Shown piece by piece: positions 34,551 through 45,045 of a DNA stretch of 64,000 bases. The first letter of the stretch is position 1; the number at the start of each line of letters is the position of its first letter. The stretch comes from Stenotrophomonas maltophilia (GTDB taxonomy: Bacteria; Pseudomonadota; Gammaproteobacteria; Xanthomonadales; Xanthomonadaceae). The stretch spans positions 2,946,501 to 3,010,500 of the forward strand of contig NZ_CP029773.1 in assembly GCF_003205835.1 (NCBI RefSeq), read 5' to 3'. Below the pieces are notes generated by a model. The model was not told where the DNA came from. It worked only from the letters and a program-made list of their open reading frames with translations, and did not search any database. Made by a program: the position numbers and the translations under genes.

Positions 34551-35195
34551 TCAGCCGCCAGCGTCTTCGAAGGCCAGGCGCAGGGCGTGGGCGCACACAT
34601 CCGCGGGCCAACTCCGCAGCGCCGCTTCCAGGCCCGCGCGGTCATGCGCGAACAGGACACGGATCGCCTCCTCGAAACCCGGCAGGTCACCGGCGATGGT
34701 CTGCAGGAAGTGATAGGTACGCTCGCTGTGGCGGCGCTGGCGGTCCTTGTCGGCACCGGCACGGCTGGCCGCTTCCACCAGCCGGCGAAGCACCACCGAG
34801 GCCCCACCCGGCTGTTCGGCCAGCCACGCCCAATGGCGTGGCAACAGCGTCACTTCGCGGGCGACCACGCCCAGCTTGGGGCGGCCACGGCCACGTGGGG
34901 TTGCGGGCGCCTCTTCGGCAGTGACGTCGGCATCCGTCTCCACGGCGGCGGGAAACGCTTCGTTTACCCGCGCCAGGAGTTCTGCGTCACTGCCGCGCGT
35001 ATCGAAATCGCGAGTGCGGCCGGTGGCGTTGTCGAACACCAGCAATGGTCCGGCAGCGTTGTCGGCGCGCAGTTGCTTCAGCGCCAGCGCGGCCACTTCC
35101 GGGGTACCGGAAGCGACCAGGCGATGGCCGTCGAAACAACTGAAGGGAGGGAGTCGGGACGCAGGTATGGCAATGGCATCAGAGGCGATGCGCAA
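34551..35195 (-). CDS. DUF2239 family protein
   Basis: 214 aa from a TTG at 35195. The DUF2239 core is clear: FSCFDGHRLVASGTPEVAALALKQL, PLLVFDNATGRTRDFDTRG, GRPKLGVVAREVTLLPRHWAWLAEQPGGASVVLRRLVEAA and ERTYHFLQTIAGDLPGFEEAIRVLFAHD. The GRPKLGVVAREVTLLPRHW block resembles DNA-binding-like segments often annotated in this family; function unknown. There is no ATG or GTG in this frame before the conserved part; TTG is the only usual start, lacks a ribosome site and abuts a 15-bp direct repeat that looks like an operator. A later non-standard start is possible. Transcription is probably controlled at that repeat. Confidence 0.8.
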   Translation of the reverse strand: MRIASDAIAIPASRLPPFSCFDGHRLVASGTPEVAALALKQLRADNAAGPLLVFDNATGRTRDFDTRGSDAELLARVNEAFPAAVETDADVTAEEAPATPRGRGRPKLGVVAREVTLLPRHWAWLAEQPGGASVVLRRLVEAASRAGADKDRQRRHSERTYHFLQTIAGDLPGFEEAIRVLFAHDRAGLEAALRSWPADVCAHALRLAFEDAGG

Positions 35196-35237
35196 ATATT
35201 GCCCGGGTAATTTGATCCCGTCAATATTGCCCGGGTA
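35195..35237. promoter_or_regulatory. Tandem operator upstream of the DUF2239 gene
   Basis: AATATTGCCCGGGTA occurs twice (35195-35209 and 35223-35237), starts 28 bases apart, each centred on CCCGGG (the first close to the palindrome ATTACCCGGGTAAT). The A/T-rich arms stand out from the surroundings. Two sites on nearly the same helix face suggest a cooperative regulator. Confidence 0.6.
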
Positions 35238-35256
35238 TTAATTTGCCAGAAGAGCG

Positions 35257-35279
35257 TACCAACCAAGGTTGGCAGCTAC
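35257..35279 (-). repeat. SMAG-like palindrome variant
   Basis: CCAACC-AA-GGTTGG stem with CTAC at its right end (GTAG on the minus strand), placed just before the Nudix stop at 35293. Confidence 0.6.
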
Positions 35280-35292
35280 CCGATTTCCCGGT

Positions 35293-35781
35293 TCACAGGC
35301 GGCTGAAGGACCAGCTCACCATGCGCCCGTCCTTGTACGGCATCACGCCGTGGAACGGGCGCGGGTCGGCGTCGAACACCAGCGGCAGGAAGTTGCGGTC
35401 GCCCTCCCACATCGGCAGGGTGTCCAGCTTGTCCAGGTCCACCCACTCCAGCGTGCCTTCGTGGTTGCCGCCGTGCGGGGTGCCCTCGAATCCATCGATG
35501 ACGAACACGAAGCCCAGCCAATCCTCGCCGTGCTTGCCGAAGCCTGGCCAGCTGATGGTGCCGCGCAGGCGCATGCCGGTGCAGTCGATGCCGGCTTCCT
35601 CGGCGATCTCGCGGCGCATGCTGGCCGCCACATCCTCGTCCGCTTCGATCTTGCCGCCCAGGCCGTTGTACTTGCCCAGGTGGTGGTCACCGGGACGGGT
35701 ATTGCGATGGATCATCAGCACCTGGCGACGATCAGGCGACAGCACATAGCCCAGGGTGGCGACGATCGGGGTGTACGGCAT
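35293..35781 (-). CDS. Nudix hydrolase (8-oxo-dGTP diphosphatase-like)
   Basis: 162 aa. A full Nudix box GX5EX7REUXEEXGU is present: GGKIEADEDVAASMRREIAE then EAGI, following KYNGLGG. The MLGYV-type start (TPIVATLGYVLSPDRRQVLMIHRN) and the ending with VMPYKDGRMVSWSF match the MutT/NUDT1-like group acting on oxidised purine nucleotides. It is likely house-cleaning, but substrate cannot be fixed by sequence. It follows the DUF1249 gene by 42 bases on the same strand; a Nudix gene next to a DUF1249 (YqiB) gene is also seen in E. coli (nudF-yqiB), which supports a conserved link. Confidence 0.9.
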   Translation of the reverse strand: MPYTPIVATLGYVLSPDRRQVLMIHRNTRPGDHHLGKYNGLGGKIEADEDVAASMRREIAEEAGIDCTGMRLRGTISWPGFGKHGEDWLGFVFVIDGFEGTPHGGNHEGTLEWVDLDKLDTLPMWEGDRNFLPLVFDADPRPFHGVMPYKDGRMVSWSFSRL

Positions 35782-35823
35782 GGGGCAGCATCCAGCGGCA
35801 GGTCAGCCGTGGATTATGGCCGA

Positions 35824-36333
35824 TCAGCGCACCAGCGACAGGCGGCGCTCGGCAGGTGTGCCAGCACCGTCGGGATCGCGGCGCAGGGTGGCCACGCCGT
35901 GGCCGCGCTCGGCCAGGTACTCCAGCCACTTGCCGAGGAAGGTGTTCATCCGCATGCGGTGGCTGATCAGCTCCGCCGGCGGCGGATACAGGCCCATCGT
36001 GTCCTGCCAGCGGCGGCCCACGTAGCAATGGGTGGTCTCGGCCTGGCGCGCGTCACGGTACAGGCGCACATAGGCCGACGGATCCGGCTCGCCGGTGACC
36101 GGGTCGGCCAGGTCGTAGGTCAAGCGCAGTTCCACCGTGTAGCGGTGGCACTCGATCACGTCCAGGCGCACGTCCAGGCCGTCGCCGATCGAGGAAATGT
36201 AGCTGCCCGCCACCAGTCCGGCCGGTTCGAACAGGCGCACCAGGTGGCGGTAGTTTTCCGCGTACAGGCCCATGAGCCAGCTCAGCCGGCTCAGGCGGGG
36301 AATGCGTTCGGTGCGGGGCAAGGCTCGGGCCAT
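35824..36333 (-). CDS. DUF1249 (YqiB-like) protein
   Basis: 169 aa soluble protein. It carries the DUF1249 opening RLSWLMGLYAENYRHLVRLFEP, then IECHRYTVELRLTYDL, VRLYRDARQAETTHC and the HRMRMNTFLGKWLEYLAERGHG end. The extension after that (RRDPDGAGTPAERR) is probably flexible. AGGATCG stands eight bases before the ATG. Function unknown; the operon with a Nudix hydrolase mirrors the enterobacterial order. Confidence 0.88.
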   Translation of the reverse strand: MARALPRTERIPRLSRLSWLMGLYAENYRHLVRLFEPAGLVAGSYISSIGDGLDVRLDVIECHRYTVELRLTYDLADPVTGEPDPSAYVRLYRDARQAETTHCYVGRRWQDTMGLYPPPAELISHRMRMNTFLGKWLEYLAERGHGVATLRRDPDGAGTPAERRLSLVR

Positions 36334-36394
36334 GGGTCGATCCTACACGTTGGTGCTTCAACGTGGGGGCGCGCACGTGCAAGCCAACCCCTGG

Positions 36395-36471
36395 GTAGTG
36401 CCGGCCGCTGGCCGGCAGCCCTGCATCGCAGCCGAGGGTTCATCGAGCAGCCGGCCAGCGGCCGGCTCTAC
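36395..36471. repeat. Facing SMAG palindrome pair
   Basis: GTAGTGCCGGCCGCTGGCCG... at 36395 and the reverse copy ending GGCTCTAC at 36471, between the DUF1249 and ppsR genes. Confidence 0.85.
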
Positions 36472-36483
36472 CAGCTCTGAGGA

Positions 36484-37305
36484 TCAATACAGCTCGCGCT
36501 GCAGCCCCAGCGTGGCCAGCACCTTGCTGGAAATCTCCTCGATCGAGGTATGGGTGGTGCTCAGGGTCGGAATCCGCTCCATCTGGAACATCACCTCCGC
36601 TGCAGCCACCTCGCGCTTGCAGGTGTCCAGGTTGGCGTAGCGCGAGTTCGGGCGCCGCTCCTGGCGGATCTGCTGCAGCCGGTCGGGATCGATGGTCAGG
36701 CCGAACAGCTTGCGCCGGTAGGCACGCAGCCGCGGCGGCAGGCGGTCGCTTTCCAGGTCTTCGTCGGTCAGCGGGTAGTTGGCCGCGCGCACGCCGTAAT
36801 GCAGGGCCAGGTAGATGCAGGTGGGCGTCTTGCCGGCGCGCGACACCGCCACCAGGATCACGTCGGCATCGTCGTAGTTCACCGCGATGCCGTCGTCATG
36901 GGTCAGGGCGAAGTTCATCGCGTTGATGCGGCGGTGGTAGGTGTCGAAATCGACCATGCCATGGGCCTGGCCGACCCGGGCCAGGCGCGGGGTGGCCAGT
37001 TCGCGCTCCAGCGGTTCGATGAACGGCGCGAACACATCCAGCATCAGCGCGCCGCTGTCGGCCAGGATCAGGCTCAGGCTCTGGTCCACGCAGGAGTTCA
37101 CCACGATCGGCCGGACCTGGTACCGCTCCCCTGCCGCCTGGATCCGGGCACAGGCTTCACGCGCTTTTTCGGGGTCGTCGACAAACGACATGCGATCGGT
37201 AATGAAGCTGAACCCGGAGAACTGGGTGAGCAGGCTATGCCCAATGGTTTCAGCGGTGATACCGGTTCCATCGGAAACGTAGAACACCGGACGGATGGTC
37301 GACAT
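36484..37305 (-). CDS. ppsR: PEP synthetase regulatory protein (bifunctional kinase/phosphorylase)
   Basis: 273 aa, typical for the family (E. coli PpsR 277). Start [19 protein letters not shown], and P-loop [28 protein letters not shown]; the G/A-VSR-x-GKTP motif is diagnostic. It inactivates PEP synthase by ADP-dependent phosphorylation of the threonine next to the catalytic His, and reactivates it by phosphorolysis. ppsA is divergent 145 bases away, the standard arrangement. A G-rich site lies 11 bases before the ATG. A 14-bp palindrome in the shared promoter region may regulate both. Confidence 0.95.
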   Translation of the reverse strand: MSTIRPVFYVSDGTGITAETIGHSLLTQFSGFSFITDRMSFVDDPEKAREACARIQAAGERYQVRPIVVNSCVDQSLSLILADSGALMLDVFAPFIEPLERELATPRLARVGQAHGMVDFDTYHRRINAMNFALTHDDGIAVNYDDADVILVAVSRAGKTPTCIYLALHYGVRAANYPLTDEDLESDRLPPRLRAYRRKLFGLTIDPDRLQQIRQERRPNSRYANLDTCKREVAAAEVMFQMERIPTLSTTHTSIEEISSKVLATLGLQRELY

Positions 37306-37344
37306 GCGCGCTTTTACCCCCTACGAAGCCTAAAAAGGCCGCCA

Positions 37345-37358
37345 GCACAAGCTTGTGC
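37345..37358. promoter_or_regulatory. Palindrome in the ppsR/ppsA divergent promoter
   Basis: GCACAAGCTTGTGC, a perfect 14-bp palindrome, 39 bases upstream of ppsR and 92 bases upstream of ppsA. Candidate operator; regulator unknown. Confidence 0.45.
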
Positions 37359-37450
37359 CGACGGTACTCTGCCCGGCATCATATCGGCTTCTTCCTACGG
37401 ACGCGGCCATTCCAGCCCGCCTCGGGCGATGGCCAAACGGAGCATCGCGC

Positions 37451-39829
<2,379 letters not shown>

Positions 39830-39892
39830 TGCCGTGATGGCCACAGGCTGACGTCGTGTTCATCGGCGTCGGCCGATACTGCTGCTGCACGC

Positions 39893-39916
39893 AAGCCCCG
39901 CCTCTGCGGGGCTTCG
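39893..39916 (+). terminator. Terminator of ppsA
   Basis: AGCCCCGC-CTCT-GCGGGGCT hairpin followed by TCGTGTTTC, 65 bases after the ppsA stop. The T-run is poor, so partial read-through is possible. Confidence 0.65.
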
Positions 39917-39978
39917 TGTTTCTGGCGTGCATGTACGCCCTGCCCCGCGCAGATTCCCCCGCAGCAAAGGACTTCCGC

Positions 39979-40872
39979 ATGATCGCCGCAGCAGCACCCG
40001 CCCCCGCCGCAACACCCTGGTTCCACTCCCTCGATTGGGAACGCCTGCTGGAGACCTACGGCGTGCCATTGCTGGCCGCGATCGTGGTGCTGCTGGTCGG
40101 CATGTGGGTGGCACGACGCCTGTCCAATGCGATGCCACGCGCCACCGCGCGCATGGGCGTGGACCCGATGCTGGGCAATTTCCTGCGCAACGTGGTGTAC
40201 GCCGCATCGCTGGTGATCGTGGTGGTGCTGGCGATCGGCACGCTGGGCGTGCAGATCACCCCGCTGCTGGCCGTGCTTGGCACCGCCGGCCTGGCGGTAG
40301 GCCTGGCGCTGAAGGATTCGCTGTCCAACATCGCCTCGGGCGTGATGCTGGTGACGCTGCGCCCGTTCCGCGTCGGTGATGTGGTGACGGTGGCCGGACA
40401 AACCGGCACGGTGCGCGAAGTGCGCATCTTCCAGACCGTCATCACCGGTGCCGACAACCAGCACACCACCATTCCGAACACGTTGATCACCGCTGCGCCG
40501 ATCATCAACCTGACCGCCGAGCCGACCCGCCGCGTCGAACTGGTGGTGGGCATCGGCTATGAAGACAACATCCAGCTGGCGCGCGACACCGCGCTGGCGC
40601 TGATGAAGGCCGACCCGCGCGTGTTGCAGACGCCGGCACCGGACGTAGTGGTGTACGAACTGGGCGCGCACGCGATCAATCTTGGCATCCGCTGCTACGT
40701 GAAGTCGGCCGACTGGTTCGGTACCAAGGTCACGCTGCTGGAACAGCTCAAGCTGGGCTTCGACAAGGCCGGCATCAACATCCCGTATCCGCAGCAGGAC
40801 ATGCACCTGTACCTGCATGGCAAGGATGGCGGCGTGGTCGAGGCCGACGCGCTGGTGCGCGACAAGCCCTGA
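39979..40872 (+). CDS. Small-conductance mechanosensitive channel (MscS type)
   Basis: 297 aa. Three membrane helices: about 25-48, 68-90 and TM3 about 95-125 with the glycine/alanine-packed pore LGTAGLAVGLALKDSLSNIASGVMLVTLRPFRVGDVV. The beta domain (VTVAGQTGTVREVRIFQTVI) and C-terminal alpha/beta domain (PYPQQDMHLYLHG) follow. It opens under membrane tension to release solutes during hypo-osmotic shock. AAGGA stands eight bases before the ATG. It follows ppsA after a terminator and is itself followed by SMAG repeats. Confidence 0.93.
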   Translation: MIAAAAPAPAATPWFHSLDWERLLETYGVPLLAAIVVLLVGMWVARRLSNAMPRATARMGVDPMLGNFLRNVVYAASLVIVVVLAIGTLGVQITPLLAVLGTAGLAVGLALKDSLSNIASGVMLVTLRPFRVGDVVTVAGQTGTVREVRIFQTVITGADNQHTTIPNTLITAAPIINLTAEPTRRVELVVGIGYEDNIQLARDTALALMKADPRVLQTPAPDVVVYELGAHAINLGIRCYVKSADWFGTKVTLLEQLKLGFDKAGINIPYPQQDMHLYLHGKDGGVVEADALVRDKP

Positions 40873-40885
40873 TCCGACACAGAAA

Positions 40886-40994
40886 TGCCGGCCAGCGGCC
40901 GGCACTACCCTGCCCCGCGCGCCCCGGTAGTGCCGGCCGCTGGCCGGCACCCACCCCATCTCCATACACCGGTAGTGCCGGCCGCTGGCCGGCA
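40886..40994. repeat. Three SMAG palindromes
   Basis: One copy with CTAC at its right end (40886-40908) and two copies with GTAG at the left (40927-40950 and 40972-40994), all with stem TGCCGGCCGCTGGCCGGCA. They fill the gap between the convergent mscS-like and Old Yellow Enzyme genes. Confidence 0.88.
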
Positions 40995-41004
40995 GCCTCC
41001 GGGA

Positions 41005-42120
41005 TCAGGCGGCGACGCTTTCTTCCAGCGTTGGGTAATCGGTGAAGCCGATCGCGCCTCCGCCGAAGAACGTCGCCCGATCCGGCGGGTTCAATTCCGC
41101 ACCCAGACGCAGGCGCTCCGGCAGATCCGGGTTGGCGATGAACGGGCGACCGAAGCCGATCAGGTCGGCCCAGCCTTCCGCCAGTGCCTGCTCGGCGCGC
41201 TCGGCGGTGTACTTGCCGGCGTAGATCAGGGTGCCCGGGTAGATCAAGCGCAGCGCCTGCTTGAACGCCACCGGCATCAGCGGTGCATCGTCCCAGTCGG
41301 CTTCGGCGATGTGCAGGTAGCCCACGCCCAGCGCACCCAGCAGGTGCGCCGCGGCCAGGTAGGTAGCCTGCGGCGTATCGTCCACCGCGCCCTGCAGCGT
41401 CGTCAGCGGCGCCAGACGAACACCGACGCGGTCACCACCGGCTACTGCAGTCACCGCCTGCACGACCTCGCGCAGGAAACGCAGCCGGTTCTGCAGCGAG
41501 CCGCCATAGCCGTCGCTGCGCTGGTTGGCCTGCGAGTCGATGAACTGGTTGATCAGGTAGCCATTGGCCCCGTGCAGCTCAACGCCATCGAAGCCGGCGG
41601 CCAGCGCATTGCGGGTGGCCTGCGCGTAGTCGGCGATGATGCCCGGAATCTCGGCCTCGGCCAGCGCGCGCGGCATCGAGTGCTGGATCATCTCGCCCAC
41701 GCCCGCTTCCGGGCCTGCGCCGGTGGGGTCGACAAACACCTTCACGCCCTCGGCCAGCAGCGCCGACGACGACACCGGCGCGGCACCATCGGGTTGCAGG
41801 GCCACGTGCGAGACCCGACCCACATGCCACAGCTGGGCGTAGATGCGGCCACCAGCAGCGTGCACGGCGTCGGTCACCTGGCGCCAGCCCTGCACCTGCT
41901 CCGGGCTGTGGATGCCTGGGGTCCAGGCATAGCCCTGGCCCTGCGGGCTGATCTGGGTACCTTCGCTGACGATCAGGCCGGCGCTGGCCCGCTGCGCGTA
42001 ATAGGCAGCCATCTCGGCAGTGGCAACGTTGCCGCCTGCCGCGCGCGAGCGGGTCATCGGCGGCATCACGATACGGTTGGGCAGGGTCAAGGCGCCCAGG
42101 CGGTGGGGGGTGAACAACAT
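41005..42120 (-). CDS. Old Yellow Enzyme family alkene reductase (NemA-like)
   Basis: 371 aa, FMN-binding TIM barrel. Motifs: MLFTPHRLGALTLPNRIVMPPMTRSRA at the N-terminus, IYAQLWHVGRVSH, the substrate-binding GVELHGANGYLINQFIDSQANQRSDGYGGS, and the phosphate-binding YAGKYTAERAEQAL and ADLIGFGRPFIANPDL. These NAD(P)H-dependent enzymes reduce activated C=C bonds, N-ethylmaleimide or nitrate esters, usually as electrophile defence. The ATG at 42120 gives the family start; the frame to 42279 adds sequence overlapping an inverted repeat. It is apparently monocistronic. A second, less similar member lies at 50277-51515. Confidence 0.93.
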   Translation of the reverse strand: MLFTPHRLGALTLPNRIVMPPMTRSRAAGGNVATAEMAAYYAQRASAGLIVSEGTQISPQGQGYAWTPGIHSPEQVQGWRQVTDAVHAAGGRIYAQLWHVGRVSHVALQPDGAAPVSSSALLAEGVKVFVDPTGAGPEAGVGEMIQHSMPRALAEAEIPGIIADYAQATRNALAAGFDGVELHGANGYLINQFIDSQANQRSDGYGGSLQNRLRFLREVVQAVTAVAGGDRVGVRLAPLTTLQGAVDDTPQATYLAAAHLLGALGVGYLHIAEADWDDAPLMPVAFKQALRLIYPGTLIYAGKYTAERAEQALAEGWADLIGFGRPFIANPDLPERLRLGAELNPPDRATFFGGGAIGFTDYPTLEESVAA

Positions 42121-42232
42121 GGCGGCGATCTCTTGCGGGGGGAGTGACCGCAAGGATGGGGATGGATGCCGCAGCGCAACAGGCGGATCGCGGCAAAACA
42201 GTTGTGCCTTGCAGGCAAGGATGGCGTGGCCG

Positions 42233-42320
42233 GGGGTCAGAGCCCCTTCCCGCGGAACGGGATCCGACCCCGCGCGCAACCGGGGTCGGATCCCTTTGCA
42301 ACGCAGAGGGCTCTGACCCC
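42233..42320. repeat. Nested inverted repeat
   Basis: Outer 13-bp arms GGGGTCAGAGCCC (42233-42245) and GGGCTCTGACCCC (42308-42320); inner 14-bp arms GGGATCCGACCCCG (42259-42272) and CGGGGTCGGATCCC (42281-42294). The two perfect stems are nested with a 13-nt internal loop on each side, forming a long cruciform. It is distinct from the SMAG class. Confidence 0.8.
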
Positions 42321-42328
42321 GAAGCCGG

Positions 42329-43201
42329 TTACAGCGTGGGCTCGATCAACGCCCCGCCATGCGCCACGCGGTCATAACAGGTGCGCACCACGTCTTCGCC
42401 GTACTTGATCTCCAGCCGGCGCACGATGAAGTGGCCGCGCGCCATGTCCTGGTAGTAGTCGGTGAACATGGTGTTCAACGTCGCACCGGCGGCCGCACCC
42501 ACAATCGGCACCGCCTGTGCGGCGAATTTCTCGGTGACCACCACGCCGAAGCGCGCGGCCACCTTCTCCACCATCTTCGCCAGCAGCTTGCCGGCTTCCT
42601 TCGGCGCCACGCCCAGGGTGAGGTCGCGGCCGGTCACCACGCGCCCGGCCAACTCGGCCGACAGGTGGCGCATCACATCGGTGGTGAAGCCACGGGCCAG
42701 GTAGTAACCGGTCTCGCTGGCGTCATCGCGCGGCGAGTTGCCGCCCAGCGCGAACACCTCCAGGCAGGCCTGGCGTGTGCTGAACTCGGACAGGTCGAAG
42801 CCCTCGCTACGGGCCACGTCGGCTACCGCACGCATCATGATGGTGGTCGATACCGGCAGCTCGATGAACAGCGCAGCAAAACCAAAGGCGCCGCCCACCG
42901 CACCGGAGGTCGCTGCCGCCAGCTTGTGCCAGCGGGTGGATGCCCCCTTGCCGGGCGTGTTGTCCATGCTCCACAGCGCCGCCTGCGCCGACTTGGACAG
43001 TGCTGCCTGCACCGCACCGTGGATGCGGCCGGAGACCGCCTTGGGCAATGCCTTCACCGCGAACTCCAGTGGCGTGCCGACCAGGTTGGCCATGCGCGCG
43101 GTCAGGGTCGGCGCTTCCAGCAGGGTCACCGCCCGCTGCAGGTCAGACCAGTCGCGGGCGTCGTGGGCAATGTCGCGGGGGAGCAGGATGGGCTCGTTCA
43201 T
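42329..43201 (-). CDS. EcsC family protein
   Basis: 290 aa. EcsC-like pattern: PLEFAVKALPKAVSGRIHGAVQAAL, then a Gly/Ala-rich hydrophobic stretch SGAVGGAFGFAALFIELPVSTTIMMRAVADVARSEG, CLEVFALGGNSPRDDASETGYYLARG, and a glycine-rich ending AVPIVGAAAGATLNTMFTDYYQDMARGHFIVRRLE. EcsC in Bacillus is encoded with an ABC transporter that affects protease secretion; the role in Gram-negatives is unknown. The ATG at 43201 (MNEPILLPRD) is used; the frame further up runs into SMAG repeats. A nested inverted repeat starts 8 bases after its stop and may terminate transcription. Confidence 0.87.
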   Translation of the reverse strand: MNEPILLPRDIAHDARDWSDLQRAVTLLEAPTLTARMANLVGTPLEFAVKALPKAVSGRIHGAVQAALSKSAQAALWSMDNTPGKGASTRWHKLAAATSGAVGGAFGFAALFIELPVSTTIMMRAVADVARSEGFDLSEFSTRQACLEVFALGGNSPRDDASETGYYLARGFTTDVMRHLSAELAGRVVTGRDLTLGVAPKEAGKLLAKMVEKVAARFGVVVTEKFAAQAVPIVGAAAGATLNTMFTDYYQDMARGHFIVRRLEIKYGEDVVRTCYDRVAHGGALIEPTL

Positions 43202-43236
43202 GGCGCCGATCTTAGCGCCAGGGAGTTGAACGGAGG

Positions 43237-43312
43237 GTAGTGCCGGCCGCTGGCCGGCAACCTGATACACGTCACGCAGGCCGCTGAATTGCCGGCCAGC
43301 GGCCGGCACTAC
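43237..43312. repeat. Facing SMAG palindrome pair
   Basis: GTAGTGCCGGCCGCTGGCCG... from 43237 and the reverse copy ending GGCACTAC at 43312, in the gap between orn and the ecsC-like gene. Confidence 0.88.
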
Positions 43313-43360
43313 CAGTTCGCGTGTCACCCGGTAGCGCCGGGCCATGCCCGGCGGCGTCGT

Positions 43361-43933
43361 TCAAGCAGTCGGCAGGCCCGACAGCGCGCCCATGAACTGG
43401 CGGTAGTGGCGCAGCTCGGCGATCGAGTCATGCACGTCGCTCAGTGCGGTGTGGTTGCTGTTCTTGCCCACGCCGGCGGCCACGTTCGGCGCCCAGCGCT
43501 TGGCCAGCTCCTTCACCGTGGACACGTCCAGATTGCGATAGTGGAAGTACTTCTCCAGGCGCGGCATCTGGCGGTGCAGGAAGCGGCGGTCCTGGCAGAT
43601 GGAGTTGCCGCACATCGGCGACAAGCCGGCCGGGATCCACTGCGCCAGGAAGTTCACCGTCTGTGCCTCGGCCTGGCCGAGGGTGGTGGTGCTGTCCACC
43701 ACGCGCTGCCACAGGCCCGAACGGCGGTGCTGGTTGCGGTTCCACTCGTCCATCGCTTCCAGTGTTTCCAGCGGGTGGTGGATGGCAAATTCCGGGCCTT
43801 CGGCCAACACGTTGAGCTGGGCATCGGTGACAACGGTCGCGATCTCGATGATCGAATCATTGTCGGTATCCAACCCGGTCATCTCCAGGTCGATCCAGAT
43901 CAGTCGTTCGTTGGCCGCGCCGTTGTCCGCCAT
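43361..43933 (-). CDS. orn: Oligoribonuclease
   Basis: 190 aa (E. coli Orn 181). DEDDh exonuclease: [13 protein letters not shown] (Asp15, Glu17), [16 protein letters not shown] (third Asp), and [18 protein letters not shown] (His and last Asp). It degrades 2-5-nt RNAs and the linear dinucleotide pGpG, so it completes c-di-GMP breakdown, relevant to the two cyclases in this window. GAGG lies six bases before the ATG. tadA follows upstream on the same strand (stop of tadA 74 bases before the orn ATG). Confidence 0.97.
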   Translation of the reverse strand: MADNGAANERLIWIDLEMTGLDTDNDSIIEIATVVTDAQLNVLAEGPEFAIHHPLETLEAMDEWNRNQHRRSGLWQRVVDSTTTLGQAEAQTVNFLAQWIPAGLSPMCGNSICQDRRFLHRQMPRLEKYFHYRNLDVSTVKELAKRWAPNVAAGVGKNSNHTALSDVHDSIAELRHYRQFMGALSGLPTA

Positions 43934-44007
43934 GTGTCGCCTCGCTGCTGGGCAGGCGCGCGGCCTACCGGTGGTGGAAAGAGGCGCCCATCATACCCGT
44001 TCGCCCC

Positions 44008-44532
44008 TCAACCCTCGCCGCCGTGGTCTTCCAGCAGCAGCGGTGGCTTGCCACGCTTGGCGCGGAAATAGTTGGTCAGGCGCATACTGGCGTCCTTGGC
44101 CAGCACCCCGCCGTGGATCTCCACCCGGTGGTTGTGGCGGGCATCGCCGAGCAGGTCGAACACGCTGCCGCAGGCGCCGGTCTTGGGATCGCTGGCGCCG
44201 TAGACCAGCCGCGAGACACGCGCATGCACGATCGCCATCGCGCACATCGCGCACGGCTCCAGGGTCACGTACAGCGTGCTGCCAAGCAGGCGATGATTGG
44301 CCAGCCGCTTGCCACCGGCACGCATGGCCACGATCTCGGCATGTGCGCTTGGGTCGTGCGAGGCGATGTTGAGGTTCCAGCCCTCGCCCAGCAGTTGGCC
44401 GTCGGCGCCCACCAGCACCGCCCCCACCGGAATCTCATCGAACTCGCGCTGCGCGCGTTCGGCCAGCGCCAGTGCATGGCGCATCCAGTGTTCATCGGCG
44501 TCGTGCACCGGTACACCCAGGGCATCGGTCAT
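44008..44532 (-). CDS. tadA: tRNA-specific adenosine deaminase
   Basis: 174 aa. Zinc deaminase core: HAE at His64/Glu66 in SAHAEIVAMRAGGK and PCAMC (Cys94, Cys97) in VTLEPCAMCAMAIVHARV, with PVGAVLV before them. TadA changes A34 to inosine in tRNA-Arg(ACG) and is essential. The ATG at 44532 is preceded by GAGAA; the frame to 44580 has an Arg-rich lead unlike TadA. The last residues (KRGKPPLLLEDHGGEG) extend slightly past the usual end. It probably forms a short operon with orn. Confidence 0.95.
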   Translation of the reverse strand: MTDALGVPVHDADEHWMRHALALAERAQREFDEIPVGAVLVGADGQLLGEGWNLNIASHDPSAHAEIVAMRAGGKRLANHRLLGSTLYVTLEPCAMCAMAIVHARVSRLVYGASDPKTGACGSVFDLLGDARHNHRVEIHGGVLAKDASMRLTNYFRAKRGKPPLLLEDHGGEG

Positions 44533-44607
44533 GGCGGTTCTCGTGTGTCTGCAGGGCCAGGATGGCCGCCGGGGCCGCATTGTACGCCCGGGGCCGTGCA
44601 GGCGCCG

Positions 44608-44967
44608 CTAACGCGCGTCGAAGCGCTGGCGGGCCGCATCCAGCGCCGGGAAGTTGTGCTCGGCCCAGCGGTCCAGGGCGGACAACGTCTCGACCAGGCC
44701 GTGCGCAACCTCGGTCAACCGGTACTCGACATGCATCGGCTTGCTGCCCAGATCGCAGCGCTCGACCAGGCCGTTGCGCTCCAGTTGGCGCAATGTCTGC
44801 GTCAGCACTTTCTGCGAGATGCCTTCGATCTTCCGCAGCAGCGCACCGTTGCGTTGTGGGCCCTGCGCCAACGCTGGCAACAGCAGCATTACCCACTTGC
44901 CGGAGATCAGTGCCAGCGCATCGCGCGCCGAGCAGTCGGCGGCATAGACATCACCGGGATAGGCCAT
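44608..44967 (-). CDS. HxlR-family transcriptional regulator
   Basis: 119 aa winged helix. ALALISGKWVMLLLPALAQGPQRNGALLRKIEGISQKVLTQTLRQLERNGLVERCDLGSKPMHVEYRLTE is the HxlR domain almost end to end. One Cys (Cys11, near the N-terminus, AADCSARDA) sits where redox/quinone-sensing members such as YodB and HypR carry theirs. It is divergent from a flavodoxin-fold NAD(P)H dehydrogenase (78 bases between starts), a common regulator-target pair for quinone or aldehyde stress. The ATG at 44967 is used. Confidence 0.9.
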   Translation of the reverse strand: MAYPGDVYAADCSARDALALISGKWVMLLLPALAQGPQRNGALLRKIEGISQKVLTQTLRQLERNGLVERCDLGSKPMHVEYRLTEVAHGLVETLSALDRWAEHNFPALDAARQRFDAR

Positions 44968-45045
44968 GGTTACCTCAAGGTGCGTAATTGCCGCAGTTCG
45001 CCGGCATCGCGAGGATGATCGCACACTCCAACACGCCCTCTGCTC

